A stretch of 34,016 nt of DNA from an uncultured Prevotella sp. (lineage in GTDB: Bacteria; Bacteroidota; Bacteroidia; Bacteroidales; Bacteroidaceae): assembly GCA_946540105.1 (NCBI GenBank), contig CAMNIA010000005.1:1-34016 (forward strand), read 5' to 3'. Under the pieces are notes generated by a model, which was not told the DNA's origin, did not search any database, and was given only the letters and a program-made list of their open reading frames with translations. Shown here piece by piece: positions 8,143 to 16,804 of the stretch. Within the stretch, counting starts at the first letter, position 1, and each line of letters starts with the position of its first letter. The translations under genes were made by a program, and so were the position numbers.

Positions 8143-9803
8143 TAATAATTAAAAGAAGAGCCTCCAAGGAACTCTCTCAGCAAAGAGGTTGGTGGTATTT
8201 GCTCTTCGGAAATTGGCTTTATATATCTCAGGAACTTGCGTAAGCGGTAGGCTTCGGCAAACTCTTCGCTGTTTTCGTACACCTGCTCCAACAGCGGCTC
8301 TGCCTGTCGCTTAATGACAGCCAGTTCAAATAACATGGCAGAGTTGAACATGGCATCAGCATTTTCCTGAAAAGGAAATATCCAACGGTTTTCACCTTTA
8401 CGGACACTAGGCCACCGATGGATCGTTTCCTGCGCTGAAACACCCCGATACTTATAGTCACGGATTATACGCCTAAGCAGTCGGTTGTCGGTGGTTGGTA
8501 CATAGTTGTGGTTATCAAGCAGTATCGTGGTTAGGGCAGAAGCGTAAACACGGAAAATCTGTTCATCGGGAATATCGCTAGTCAGTTCTGGATTTAAGGC
8601 GTGGATGCCCTCAACCACCAGAATTTCATTGCCCTTTAGCTTCAGTTTCTTTCCACTCTTCTCACTTTTCCCCTGTTGGAAATTATAGCGGGGAAGTTCC
8701 ACTTCTTCACCTCTGAAAAGCGCATTCAACTGTTCGTTCAGTAGCGGAAGGTTCAAAGCATGCAGGTGTTCAAAGTCATATTCGCCAGCCTCATCCTTAG
8801 GAGTTAGCTCTCGATCGAGGAAGTAGTCGTCAAGGGATATGCCGATAGGCTTCAACCCGTTGACGGCAAGTTGAACTGACAGACGTTTACACGTTGTCGT
8901 CTTGCCACTGGAGGACGGACCTGCTATCAGCACCATTTTCGTACCTTTTCTATTAGCAATCTCGTCGGCAATCTGAGCTATCTTCTTCTCCTGTAAAGCC
9001 TCACTAAGCTGAATCAACTCATTGGTACGGCCGGCATCGATAGCTTCATTCAAATCACCCACGGTACGCATGCCAAGTATTCCCTGCCAGCGGTGATGCT
9101 CTTTAAAGATTTCAAACATTTTATCCTGTCGCACGAATGTTCCCAACTTTGAAGGGTCTTCCATTGAAGGGATACGCAACAGGACACCATCGTAGTAGCA
9201 TTCCAGACCGTAAAGGTATAGCTGACCCGTCGAGGTAAGCATGGAGCCATAATAATAGTCGGGATAGCCATCAATATCGTAGTAAGTGGTATAGAGTGAG
9301 ACCAAACCCTCCAATAATTTCACCTTCGAGAAAGAACGCAGCTTTCGGAACATGCTTATAGCTTCCTCGGTAGTTGTCTCATGCCGATGGATGGGGATGT
9401 CGGCATCGATAATCTGTTTCATGCGCTGACGCAGTGCATTGACATCATCTGGAGTGACGGGACGATCCAGGCGCAGGTCGACATAATAACCATTTGACAC
9501 TGGGATGTCAATGACCACAGTGCATTCAGGCCATAAGTCGTGGGCAGCCTTGTTGAGTACAAAGAAAAGACTGCGTGTATATGCACGAATGGCTGAAGGG
9601 TCATGTAAATCAAGGAATTCAATATCCTTGGGTTTATAGACACGATAATGCATTCCCTCTACCTTATTATTGACTCGTGCGCTAATCGGTCCATATTGCA
9701 TTTTAAGGCCTAAAAGCGAAAAAATTTCAGAAAGTGTGGTTCCGATGCTTATATTTAAAGTTTTTTTATTATTTTTGCAACGGATTTTAACTTGTTGTTC
9801 CAT
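8142..9803 (-). CDS. Nucleoside kinase (TGS-like N-terminus + PRK/uridine kinase domain)
   Basis: MEQQVKIRCKNNKKTLNISIGTTLSEIFSLLG N-terminus; Walker A VLIAGPSSSGKTTTCKRL; LVVEGIHALNP. The longer track start at 10112 is rejected. Confidence 0.88.
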   Translation of the reverse strand: MEQQVKIRCKNNKKTLNISIGTTLSEIFSLLGLKMQYGPISARVNNKVEGMHYRVYKPKDIEFLDLHDPSAIRAYTRSLFFVLNKAAHDLWPECTVVIDIPVSNGYYVDLRLDRPVTPDDVNALRQRMKQIIDADIPIHRHETTTEEAISMFRKLRSFSKVKLLEGLVSLYTTYYDIDGYPDYYYGSMLTSTGQLYLYGLECYYDGVLLRIPSMEDPSKLGTFVRQDKMFEIFKEHHRWQGILGMRTVGDLNEAIDAGRTNELIQLSEALQEKKIAQIADEIANRKGTKMVLIAGPSSSGKTTTCKRLSVQLAVNGLKPIGISLDDYFLDRELTPKDEAGEYDFEHLHALNLPLLNEQLNALFRGEEVELPRYNFQQGKSEKSGKKLKLKGNEILVVEGIHALNPELTSDIPDEQIFRVYASALTTILLDNHNYVPTTDNRLLRRIIRDYKYRGVSAQETIHRWPSVRKGENRWIFPFQENADAMFNSAMLFELAVIKRQAEPLLEQVYENSEEFAEAYRLRKFLRYIKPISEEQIPPTSLLREFLGGSSFNY

Positions 9804-9822
9804 AGACGATAGTTTTAGATGC

Positions 9823-9830
9823 GGCAAAGT
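9823..9830 (-). promoter_or_regulatory. -7 box TAACTTTG upstream of nucleoside kinase
   Basis: Reverse complement of caaagtta, about 20 nt upstream of ATG 9803. Confidence 0.5.
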
Positions 9831-9873
9831 TAGCGAAAAAATAAAAAATAAAGAAACAAAAAAATAAAAAACT

Positions 9874-11622
9874 ATGTCAATCTGGGTTATTTTTACGTTA
9901 CTGGGCTCATTAGCACTCCTCATGTACGGAATGAAGTCTATGAGTGAGGCTCTCCAGAAGATGGCTGGTCCGCAATTGCGACACGTTCTTGGTGCTATGA
10001 CTACCAACCGCTTTACAGGCATGCTTACGGGAATGTTGGTCACAGCTAGTGTACAATCTTCGACGGCAACCACGGTGATGACGGTCTCGTTTGTCAATGC
10101 GGGACTGCTCACATTGGCTCAGGCCATCTCCGTCATTATGGGAGCTAACATTGGTACAACACTGACGGCATGGATTATGTCGGCAGGTATGTCTTTTGAT
10201 GTTAGCCAGTTGTCCTATGTGGCTTTCTTCTTAGGTATTATCCTCATCTATCAGAAGAAATACCGCTATATTGGAGATTTCCTGTTCGGATTGGCATTTC
10301 TGGTCTTTGCGCTTTCCATACTACGTACAACAGGTCAGAATATGAATTTAGGGGAGAACGAGGCACTGCTGTCTTTCTTCTCCAGCTTCGATCCCAACTC
10401 GTTCTGGACCACACTGACATTCCTCTTACTGGGTGGAATCATGACCTTCTGTGTCCAGTCTTCTGCAGCCGTCATGGCTATCACCATGATTCTGTGTTCC
10501 AGTGGTGCACTGCCCATCTATCAAGGTATCGCACTAGTTATGGGAGAAAACATTGGAACCACTGTTACCTCTAATCTTGCAGCCATGTCAGCCAACACGC
10601 AGGCTCGCCGTGCCGCTTTAGCCCACATGTTCTTCAACGTCTTCGGCGTTATTTGGATTCTCTTTGTTTTCCGTCCATTTATTGACATGGTATGTGGATG
10701 GGTTGGCTATGATACCACACTGACCGTAGATGGTGCTGGCAAAGCCGCTTTCCTGGAAAATGCTGCCAAGCTGAGTTTCGTATTGGCTGCCTTCCACACT
10801 GCCTTCAATGTAGCTAATACCTTTATCTTAATATGGTTCATCCCACAAATAGAGAAATTTGTATGTTGGGTCATCAAATCGAAGAAGGTGGACGAGGAGG
10901 AAGACTTCCGGCTGCATTTCATCACTGCTGGTTTCATGAAGACTCCCGAGCTTTCAGTACTTGAAGCCCAGAAGGAGATACAGTCGTTTGCCAGCCGTAT
11001 GCAGCGCATGTTCGGAATGGTGCGTGAACTGCTGACTCTTTCCAGCAGTGCTACCGATAAAAAAGACAATCAGGCCGGCGACTTCAACAATCTCTATACG
11101 CGTATTGAAAAATATGAAGGCATCAGTGACAACATGGAACTGGAGATAGCCAAATACCTAGACTCCGTCAGTGATGCGCACCTCTCTGATGAGACTAAAG
11201 CCAAGATTCGCGCCATGCTACGTGAAATCTCAGAGTTGGAGTCTATCGGTGATGCTTGCTATAACATGGCACGCACCATTAGTCGGAAATATAACGGCAA
11301 GCAAGACCACTTTGTTGATCGCCAGTATGACCACCTGCATCAGATGATGGAACTTACTGACCAGTCGCTCACCGAGATGAATCGCCTGTTGGGAGGACGC
11401 AAGGACTCGTACGACATCAACCGGTCTTTCAATATTGAAAACGAAATCAACAACTACCGCAACCAGTTAAAGTCGCAGAATATCAACGACATCAATAATC
11501 ACGAGTACACCTATGCCGTAGGTACTATCTACATGGATATCATCAACGAGTGCGAAAAGCTGGGCGACTATGTAGTTAACGTTGTTGAAGCACGTATGGG
11601 TACACGCCAGAAAAACATGTAA
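9874..11622 (+). CDS. Na/Pi cotransporter family protein with C-terminal PhoU-like domain
   Basis: LYGMKSMSEALQKMAGPQLRHVLGAMTTNRFTGMLTGMLVTASVQSSTATTVMTVSFVNAG; duplicated QSSA repeat; helical C-terminus. Confidence 0.93.
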   Translation: MSIWVIFTLLGSLALLMYGMKSMSEALQKMAGPQLRHVLGAMTTNRFTGMLTGMLVTASVQSSTATTVMTVSFVNAGLLTLAQAISVIMGANIGTTLTAWIMSAGMSFDVSQLSYVAFFLGIILIYQKKYRYIGDFLFGLAFLVFALSILRTTGQNMNLGENEALLSFFSSFDPNSFWTTLTFLLLGGIMTFCVQSSAAVMAITMILCSSGALPIYQGIALVMGENIGTTVTSNLAAMSANTQARRAALAHMFFNVFGVIWILFVFRPFIDMVCGWVGYDTTLTVDGAGKAAFLENAAKLSFVLAAFHTAFNVANTFILIWFIPQIEKFVCWVIKSKKVDEEEDFRLHFITAGFMKTPELSVLEAQKEIQSFASRMQRMFGMVRELLTLSSSATDKKDNQAGDFNNLYTRIEKYEGISDNMELEIAKYLDSVSDAHLSDETKAKIRAMLREISELESIGDACYNMARTISRKYNGKQDHFVDRQYDHLHQMMELTDQSLTEMNRLLGGRKDSYDINRSFNIENEINNYRNQLKSQNINDINNHEYTYAVGTIYMDIINECEKLGDYVVNVVEARMGTRQKNM

Positions 11623-11654
11623 ACGACAAGTGACAAACAAAATAACAAGGCATC

Positions 11655-14600
11655 ATGAAGAAGCTATTTTTATTAAGCACGCTGTTGCTGATAACTTTAA
11701 ATAGTATGGCGCAGGTGACCTCTTCTGGCATCAACGGCAAGGTGTCGGACGGAAAAGAAGACATCATCGGAGCTACCATCACAGCACGGCACGTACCAAC
11801 AGGAGCGGTCTACTATGCCGTCACGAACATTGATGGAGTATATTCTATTACCGGAATGAAGGCAGGCGGTCCTTATGAGGTAGAAGTTTCCTATATAGGA
11901 TACCGTACTACAAAGTTTACGGACATCCAACTTCAGTTGGGACAGAACACCGTACTTGATGCCCTCATAACGGAAGACAGTCAGCAGCTCAATGAGATTG
12001 AGGTGGTGGCAGCGACACGCAACACCATGCGCTCTGACCGCTCCGGAGCCGTCACCAGCATGAACCTGCAGCAGATGAGCACCGTGCCGACCATCGGACG
12101 CTCCATGACGGACCTGATGAAGATGATGCCACAGTCGGCAGCAAACGGTGTCTCCGTCGGAGGAGGTAACTTCCGCCAGTCTAATGTTACTATTGACGGA
12201 GCCTCGTTCAACAATGCCTTCGGCCTTGACGAGACATTATTACCGGGTGGCGGTACCCCTATCTCGCTCGATGCACTGGAGCAGATGACCATCTCGGTCA
12301 CCCCCTACGACGTACGTCAGAGCGGATTCACGGGAGGTGGCATCAATGCTGTCACACGCAGCGGTTCCAACGAGTTCAAGGGTTCTGCCTATACCTACAT
12401 CACTAGCACCAGCCTGAAGGGCGCTCGTGTAGGCGACACATCGCTTCCTGTCACTAATGGACGCAACGACACCTATGGTTTTACCCTCGGCGGTCCCATT
12501 CTCAAGGACAAGCTCTTCTTCTTCGTCAATGCTGAAATAGAGGACAATAAGACTGAAGGTCCTATGGCACGTGCGGGAGACGGCGGTACGACCTTCTCTA
12601 ATACCAGCCGACGCCCGTTGCTGAAAGAACTGGAGAGCCTCTCCGACTATCTCCGCAACACCTATGGACTGGAGACCGGTCCGTGGCAGGAGTACAGCGT
12701 CAAGACCCCGGCCTATCGCATTCTGGCACGTCTGGACTGGAACATCAACGACAATCATAAGTTCAATATCCGCTTCTCCAAGTCCAACCGTAAGAAAAGC
12801 AATCCCGCCACTATATCGCGCACCATAGGGAGCAGCCAGGAGACAGCGATTTATAATGGTAGCCGCAATAACTATGGCAGCAACACGAATTACGGGATGT
12901 CCAGTTTCTCGAGCCGCTATTATTCCGAATTCCGCTTTACCACTTTTGCTGCTGAGCTGAACAGCACTTTCGGACAATGGCGGAACACGCTTCGCGGCAC
13001 GTGGTCCTTTCAGGACCAGCCTCGTTCCAACGAATACGGCCTCTCTATTCCTGTCATCGAGATTGTGATGAGCGACGGCCAGTCGCCCGCCCACTATCCG
13101 ACATGGGCAATGACGGGCGACCTCTATTCCTATGGCAATGTGGCACAGACCAAGACTACCGTCATCACTGACGAGCTGAATGTTACCATTGGCAAGCACA
13201 ACCTCTTTGCCGGCATTCAATATGAGCATAACTACGCCTCCAACGGCTACGCGCAGGCTGCCGCAGGATACTATGCCTATGAAGCCACGCCCCAGCAGGT
13301 CGCCACCGGTCAGTGGGCAGCTATCTTCAACGCGCCTCCCCGCGTCTTCGGTATAACCTATGGCAACGATACCAATCACTCTATGTACACGGCTGAGATG
13401 AAGACCAACCAGTGGTCATTCTACATTCAGGACAACATTGCCCTCTCAGACCGTTTCCGCATGTCTGCCGGCGTGCGATTTGAGCTGCCGTCGTATCCGT
13501 CGCTCGCCAACTGTTATAATCCCGATTACTATGCCCTCGACTTTGGCGGTCAGCACTTCCGTACCGACAACACGCCAACAACGAGCCTGTCATTCTCGCC
13601 TCGAGTGGGCTTCAATTGGGACATACTGGGTGACCGCCGCTACATCCTGCGCGGTGGTTCTGGCGTGTTTGTAGGACGCCTGCCTTTTGTGTGGCTTGTC
13701 TCGGCTGTGCTTAACTCCGGCATGGGTCAGACCTCCTACGTAGCCACCAACAGTAATGGCAAGGTGAAGCCGTCCTTCACCATGAGCCAGCAGGACATGC
13801 TGCAGCAGATTAACGCTCAGGCATCGACCTCCGTGCCCAGTGGCCCTACCATCCTGAGTGACAACTTACGCATGCCCAAGACGTGGAAATCGTCGCTGGC
13901 CTTCGATGTCAGGCTGCCCTACGACATCGACTTCACCGTTGAGGGTGTTTACCAACGCGACCTCAACCCCGTTGTTGTCAGCAACAAGGACATCTATTGG
14001 GACGGCAGTTCCACCATCGACCTCGGCCACGGCGACGTACGCCACAAGATGTCGTATTACGATGCCTACCACTCCGCCTACGTGCTGGAGAATGCCGGTC
14101 GTGCTGCCTACTACGCCTCACTGAGCTTCCAGCTGCGTAAGAAGTTCGACTTCGGACTCAACCTCTCTGCCGCCTACACGCTCTCGCGTGGCAAGTCCTA
14201 CAGCGAGTGCATCGGCTCACAGGTGTCTTCCGCCTATAGCAACTACCGTCACAGCATTCATGGCGTGAACGACAATGAGACGGGCTACTCCATGTACGTT
14301 GCTCCCAGCCGCCTGCTTCTCTCTGCATCCTATAGGCTCAAAGAGGGCAAGCACTCCACATCCACTTTCAGTCTTGTCTATGACGGCTATCAGTACGGCT
14401 ACCTGAACGACTATGCCTACAGCCGTTACTCCTATGTCTTCAACAACAATGTCAACAGCGACGCCCTGGCTCCCGGCAACCTCATCTACGTGCCCGCCAG
14501 CCGTGAGGAACTGAACAGCTGGAACTTCGTCGACAACGGCACCGTCAACGGACAGACCTATACTGCCGACATGCAGCGAGATGACTTCTGGACTTACATT

Positions 14601-14954
14601 TGTCAGGATGACTATCTGAAAAATCGTAAGGGTCAGTATGCAGAACGCGGCGGTGCGAAGATGCCTTGGCATCATCAGCTCGACTTCAAATACTTGCGTG
14701 AGATGACATTCGACTGGGGTAAGACGAAGCACACGCTCCAACTTGGTGTTGACATTCTGAACCTGCCTAACTTCCTATGCAAGGACTGGGGAGTATTCAA
14801 GCAGGTTTCCAGCAATGCGCTCCTAAACTTCAAGAACGGTCAGTACACATACAACCTGGTAAATGGCAAACGCCACACTGAGACTTTCCAAAACTTCGAA
14901 AATAAAGACTCTACCTATCAGATTATGTTCACCATCCGCTACTTGTTCAACTAA
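11655..14954 (+). CDS. TonB-dependent receptor (Oar-like, carboxypeptidase-regulatory-like N-terminus)
   Basis: Signal peptide, GKVSDGKEDIIGATITARHVPTGAVYYAVTNIDGVYSI, plug domain, C-terminal aromatic beta-strand FTIRYLFN. Confidence 0.92.
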   Translation: MKKLFLLSTLLLITLNSMAQVTSSGINGKVSDGKEDIIGATITARHVPTGAVYYAVTNIDGVYSITGMKAGGPYEVEVSYIGYRTTKFTDIQLQLGQNTVLDALITEDSQQLNEIEVVAATRNTMRSDRSGAVTSMNLQQMSTVPTIGRSMTDLMKMMPQSAANGVSVGGGNFRQSNVTIDGASFNNAFGLDETLLPGGGTPISLDALEQMTISVTPYDVRQSGFTGGGINAVTRSGSNEFKGSAYTYITSTSLKGARVGDTSLPVTNGRNDTYGFTLGGPILKDKLFFFVNAEIEDNKTEGPMARAGDGGTTFSNTSRRPLLKELESLSDYLRNTYGLETGPWQEYSVKTPAYRILARLDWNINDNHKFNIRFSKSNRKKSNPATISRTIGSSQETAIYNGSRNNYGSNTNYGMSSFSSRYYSEFRFTTFAAELNSTFGQWRNTLRGTWSFQDQPRSNEYGLSIPVIEIVMSDGQSPAHYPTWAMTGDLYSYGNVAQTKTTVITDELNVTIGKHNLFAGIQYEHNYASNGYAQAAAGYYAYEATPQQVATGQWAAIFNAPPRVFGITYGNDTNHSMYTAEMKTNQWSFYIQDNIALSDRFRMSAGVRFELPSYPSLANCYNPDYYALDFGGQHFRTDNTPTTSLSFSPRVGFNWDILGDRRYILRGGSGVFVGRLPFVWLVSAVLNSGMGQTSYVATNSNGKVKPSFTMSQQDMLQQINAQASTSVPSGPTILSDNLRMPKTWKSSLAFDVRLPYDIDFTVEGVYQRDLNPVVVSNKDIYWDGSSTIDLGHGDVRHKMSYYDAYHSAYVLENAGRAAYYASLSFQLRKKFDFGLNLSAAYTLSRGKSYSECIGSQVSSAYSNYRHSIHGVNDNETGYSMYVAPSRLLLSASYRLKEGKHSTSTFSLVYDGYQYGYLNDYAYSRYSYVFNNNVNSDALAPGNLIYVPASREELNSWNFVDNGTVNGQTYTADMQRDDFWTYICQDDYLKNRKGQYAERGGAKMPWHHQLDFKYLREMTFDWGKTKHTLQLGVDILNLPNFLCKDWGVFKQVSSNALLNFKNGQYTYNLVNGKRHTETFQNFENKDSTYQIMFTIRYLFN

Positions 14955-14990
14955 GCTTTCACGCTAATTCAAGAAATACCAAGCACTCCC

Positions 14991-15503
14991 CTATTCCCCT
15001 TCTGCTTTCCAAAAGCGGAAGGGGTTTCGGCTTAAATGACCATTATAATAGCGGCGGTCGCCTGTAACCTCTTTCCCAATGAAATGGGGAATTACTGGAG
15101 TTTCCGAAGCGTCAGACAGTTCTACCTCTGCCATGACAAGCCCTTCATTATCACCGAAGAACTCATCGACTTCAAAGGTATGGCTGCCACTCTTCACAAG
15201 CCAGCGACGCTTGTCAATAATTGCCGACTCACAGAAAGTCAACATCTGTTCTGCATCACTGACAGGAATCTCTTGTTCGAACTCGTAACGTGATAAGCCG
15301 CCGTCCTGTGAGGGACCTTTAATAGTAAGGTACGCGCGTAAAAGTGTGCTGCCATCATCCTGGCACGTCTCCTTCATGCGAATACGCACCGTCCTGCCAT
15401 GCCCGCTACAGATATACCCTTGGCGAATATGGCTACTGGAAAAGGCCTCGCGCTTATAAGAGTCATCAAGCACAAGGAACTTTCGCTCTATCTCTAATGC
15501 CAT
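14991..15503 (-). CDS. CYTH domain-containing protein
   Basis: MALEIERKFLV (ExExK motif), TVRIRMKE, LTIKGPSQDGGLSRYEFEQEIP. Confidence 0.9.
   Translation of the reverse strand: MALEIERKFLVLDDSYKREAFSSSHIRQGYICSGHGRTVRIRMKETCQDDGSTLLRAYLTIKGPSQDGGLSRYEFEQEIPVSDAEQMLTFCESAIIDKRRWLVKSGSHTFEVDEFFGDNEGLVMAEVELSDASETPVIPHFIGKEVTGDRRYYNGHLSRNPFRFWKAEGE
14996..15024 (+). terminator. Candidate terminator hairpin for TonB receptor gene, inside the 3' end of the convergent CYTH CDS
   Basis: CCCCTTCTGCTTT-CCA-AAAGCGGAAGGGG, 13-bp stem with one wobble, followed by TTT. Confidence 0.45.
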
Positions 15504-15507
15504 CTTA

Positions 15508-15657
15508 CTAATTTGCCATCATGGAGAAAGTCCAAACCATATAACAGATGGCGAGGATTATAAGCACTCCGAATATCCACATAATGACCTTCTTACCCTG
15601 TTCTTCCTGCTTCTTCTGCCAAGCTTCACGCTTGGCGGTACCTTTTTTGTTTGACAT
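15508..15657 (-). CDS. 49-aa predicted small membrane protein (not in ORF track)
   Basis: MSNKKGTAKREAWQKKQEEQGKKVIMWIFGVLIILAICYMVWTFSMMAN*: charged N-terminus plus one TM helix; located between prfB and CYTH on the same strand. Confidence 0.7.
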   Translation of the reverse strand: MSNKKGTAKREAWQKKQEEQGKKVIMWIFGVLIILAICYMVWTFSMMAN

Positions 15658-15677
15658 AATATTATTATTTTAGTTAC

Positions 15678-16799
15678 TTAATCTTCATCCATAGAAGGAA
15701 ACTGCATCAAGTATGCCTTGATGAAATCGTCAATCTTGCCATCCATGACACCATCAACATCAGAAGTCTGATAGTTGGTACGATGATCTTTGACGCGGCG
15801 GTCATCGAAGACGTAGGAACGAATCTGAGACCCCCACTCTATCTTCTTTTTTCCAGCTTCAATCTTCGCCTGAGCCTCAAGGCGTTTCTGCATAGCCCGA
15901 TCATAGAGCTGCGAACGCAATAGCGCCATGGCACGCTCTTTATTCTTAGGCTGATCACGTGTCTCGGTGTTTTCAATAAGGATTTCTTCCTCTTCTCCCG
16001 TGTCAGGGTCAGTATACCAATAACGCAGTCGGACGCCTGACTCCACCTTATTAACGTTTTGTCCGCCCGCCCCACTGCTGCGGAATGTGTCCCATGACAG
16101 TTTTGCCGGGTCAACATACACCTCAATAGTGTCGTCAACCAACGGAGAGACAAAGACAGATGCAAAGGATGTCATGCGCTTGCCTTGAGCATTATACGGA
16201 GATACACGTACCAGTCGGTGAACACCATTTTCACTTTTCAGATACCCATAGGAATATTCTCCGCCTTCAATCTGCATTGTCACACTCTTGATACCTGCCT
16301 CATCACCATCCTGCAGGTTAGCGATGCTTACCTTATAACCGTGAGACTCTGCCCATCGCTGATACATTCGCATGAGCATCTGCGCCCAGTCCTGAGCCTC
16401 TGTGCCACCAGCGCCGGAATTGATTTTCAGCACACAGTCCATCGGATCTTCTTTCTGTCGCAGCATATTTTTCAGTTCCAATGCCTCGATAGCCTCAATG
16501 GCATGGCGGTAATCAGCTTCGACCTCATCCTCCGTTACCATCTCCTCCTTATAAAAATCGAAAGCCAACTGCAACTCGTCAGCAGCAGAACGCACTTCGT
16601 TATAACCATCAATCCACTTCTTGATAGCCTTGACTTTCTTCATCTGTTCTTCAGCCCGTTTCTGGTCTTCCCAGAAATCAGGAGCCTGGGTACGAAGGTC
16701 TTCTTCCTCGTATTCTATTTTCTTTTCATCTATCTTCAAGTACTTGTACAATGCATCAGCACGCTCAAGCACATCCTTCAGTTGCTCTTGTGTTATCAT
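15678..16799 (-). CDS. prfB: Peptide chain release factor 2 (no frameshift)
   Basis: GGQNVNK GGQ motif, SPYNAQGKRMTSFASVFVSP; continuous reading frame from ATG. Confidence 0.96.
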   Translation of the reverse strand: MITQEQLKDVLERADALYKYLKIDEKKIEYEEEDLRTQAPDFWEDQKRAEEQMKKVKAIKKWIDGYNEVRSAADELQLAFDFYKEEMVTEDEVEADYRHAIEAIEALELKNMLRQKEDPMDCVLKINSGAGGTEAQDWAQMLMRMYQRWAESHGYKVSIANLQDGDEAGIKSVTMQIEGGEYSYGYLKSENGVHRLVRVSPYNAQGKRMTSFASVFVSPLVDDTIEVYVDPAKLSWDTFRSSGAGGQNVNKVESGVRLRYWYTDPDTGEEEEILIENTETRDQPKNKERAMALLRSQLYDRAMQKRLEAQAKIEAGKKKIEWGSQIRSYVFDDRRVKDHRTNYQTSDVDGVMDGKIDDFIKAYLMQFPSMDED

Positions 16800-16804
16800 A
16801 TTGC

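Noticed and set aside
9770-9777. Plus-strand TATTTTTG as promoter of the Na/Pi symporter
   Set aside because: AT-rich chance match inside the kinase 5' coding region, ~100 nt from the ATG with no -33 TTG.
9804-10112. N-terminal extension of the nucleoside kinase in the ORF track
   Set aside because: Runs through its own promoter box and into the start of the divergent Na/Pi gene; ATG 9803 starts the TGS-like domain.
12240-13379. 379-aa minus-strand ORF opposite the TonB receptor
   Set aside because: Antisense shadow of a long GC-rich, strongly coded + strand gene; composition shows no recognisable domain.
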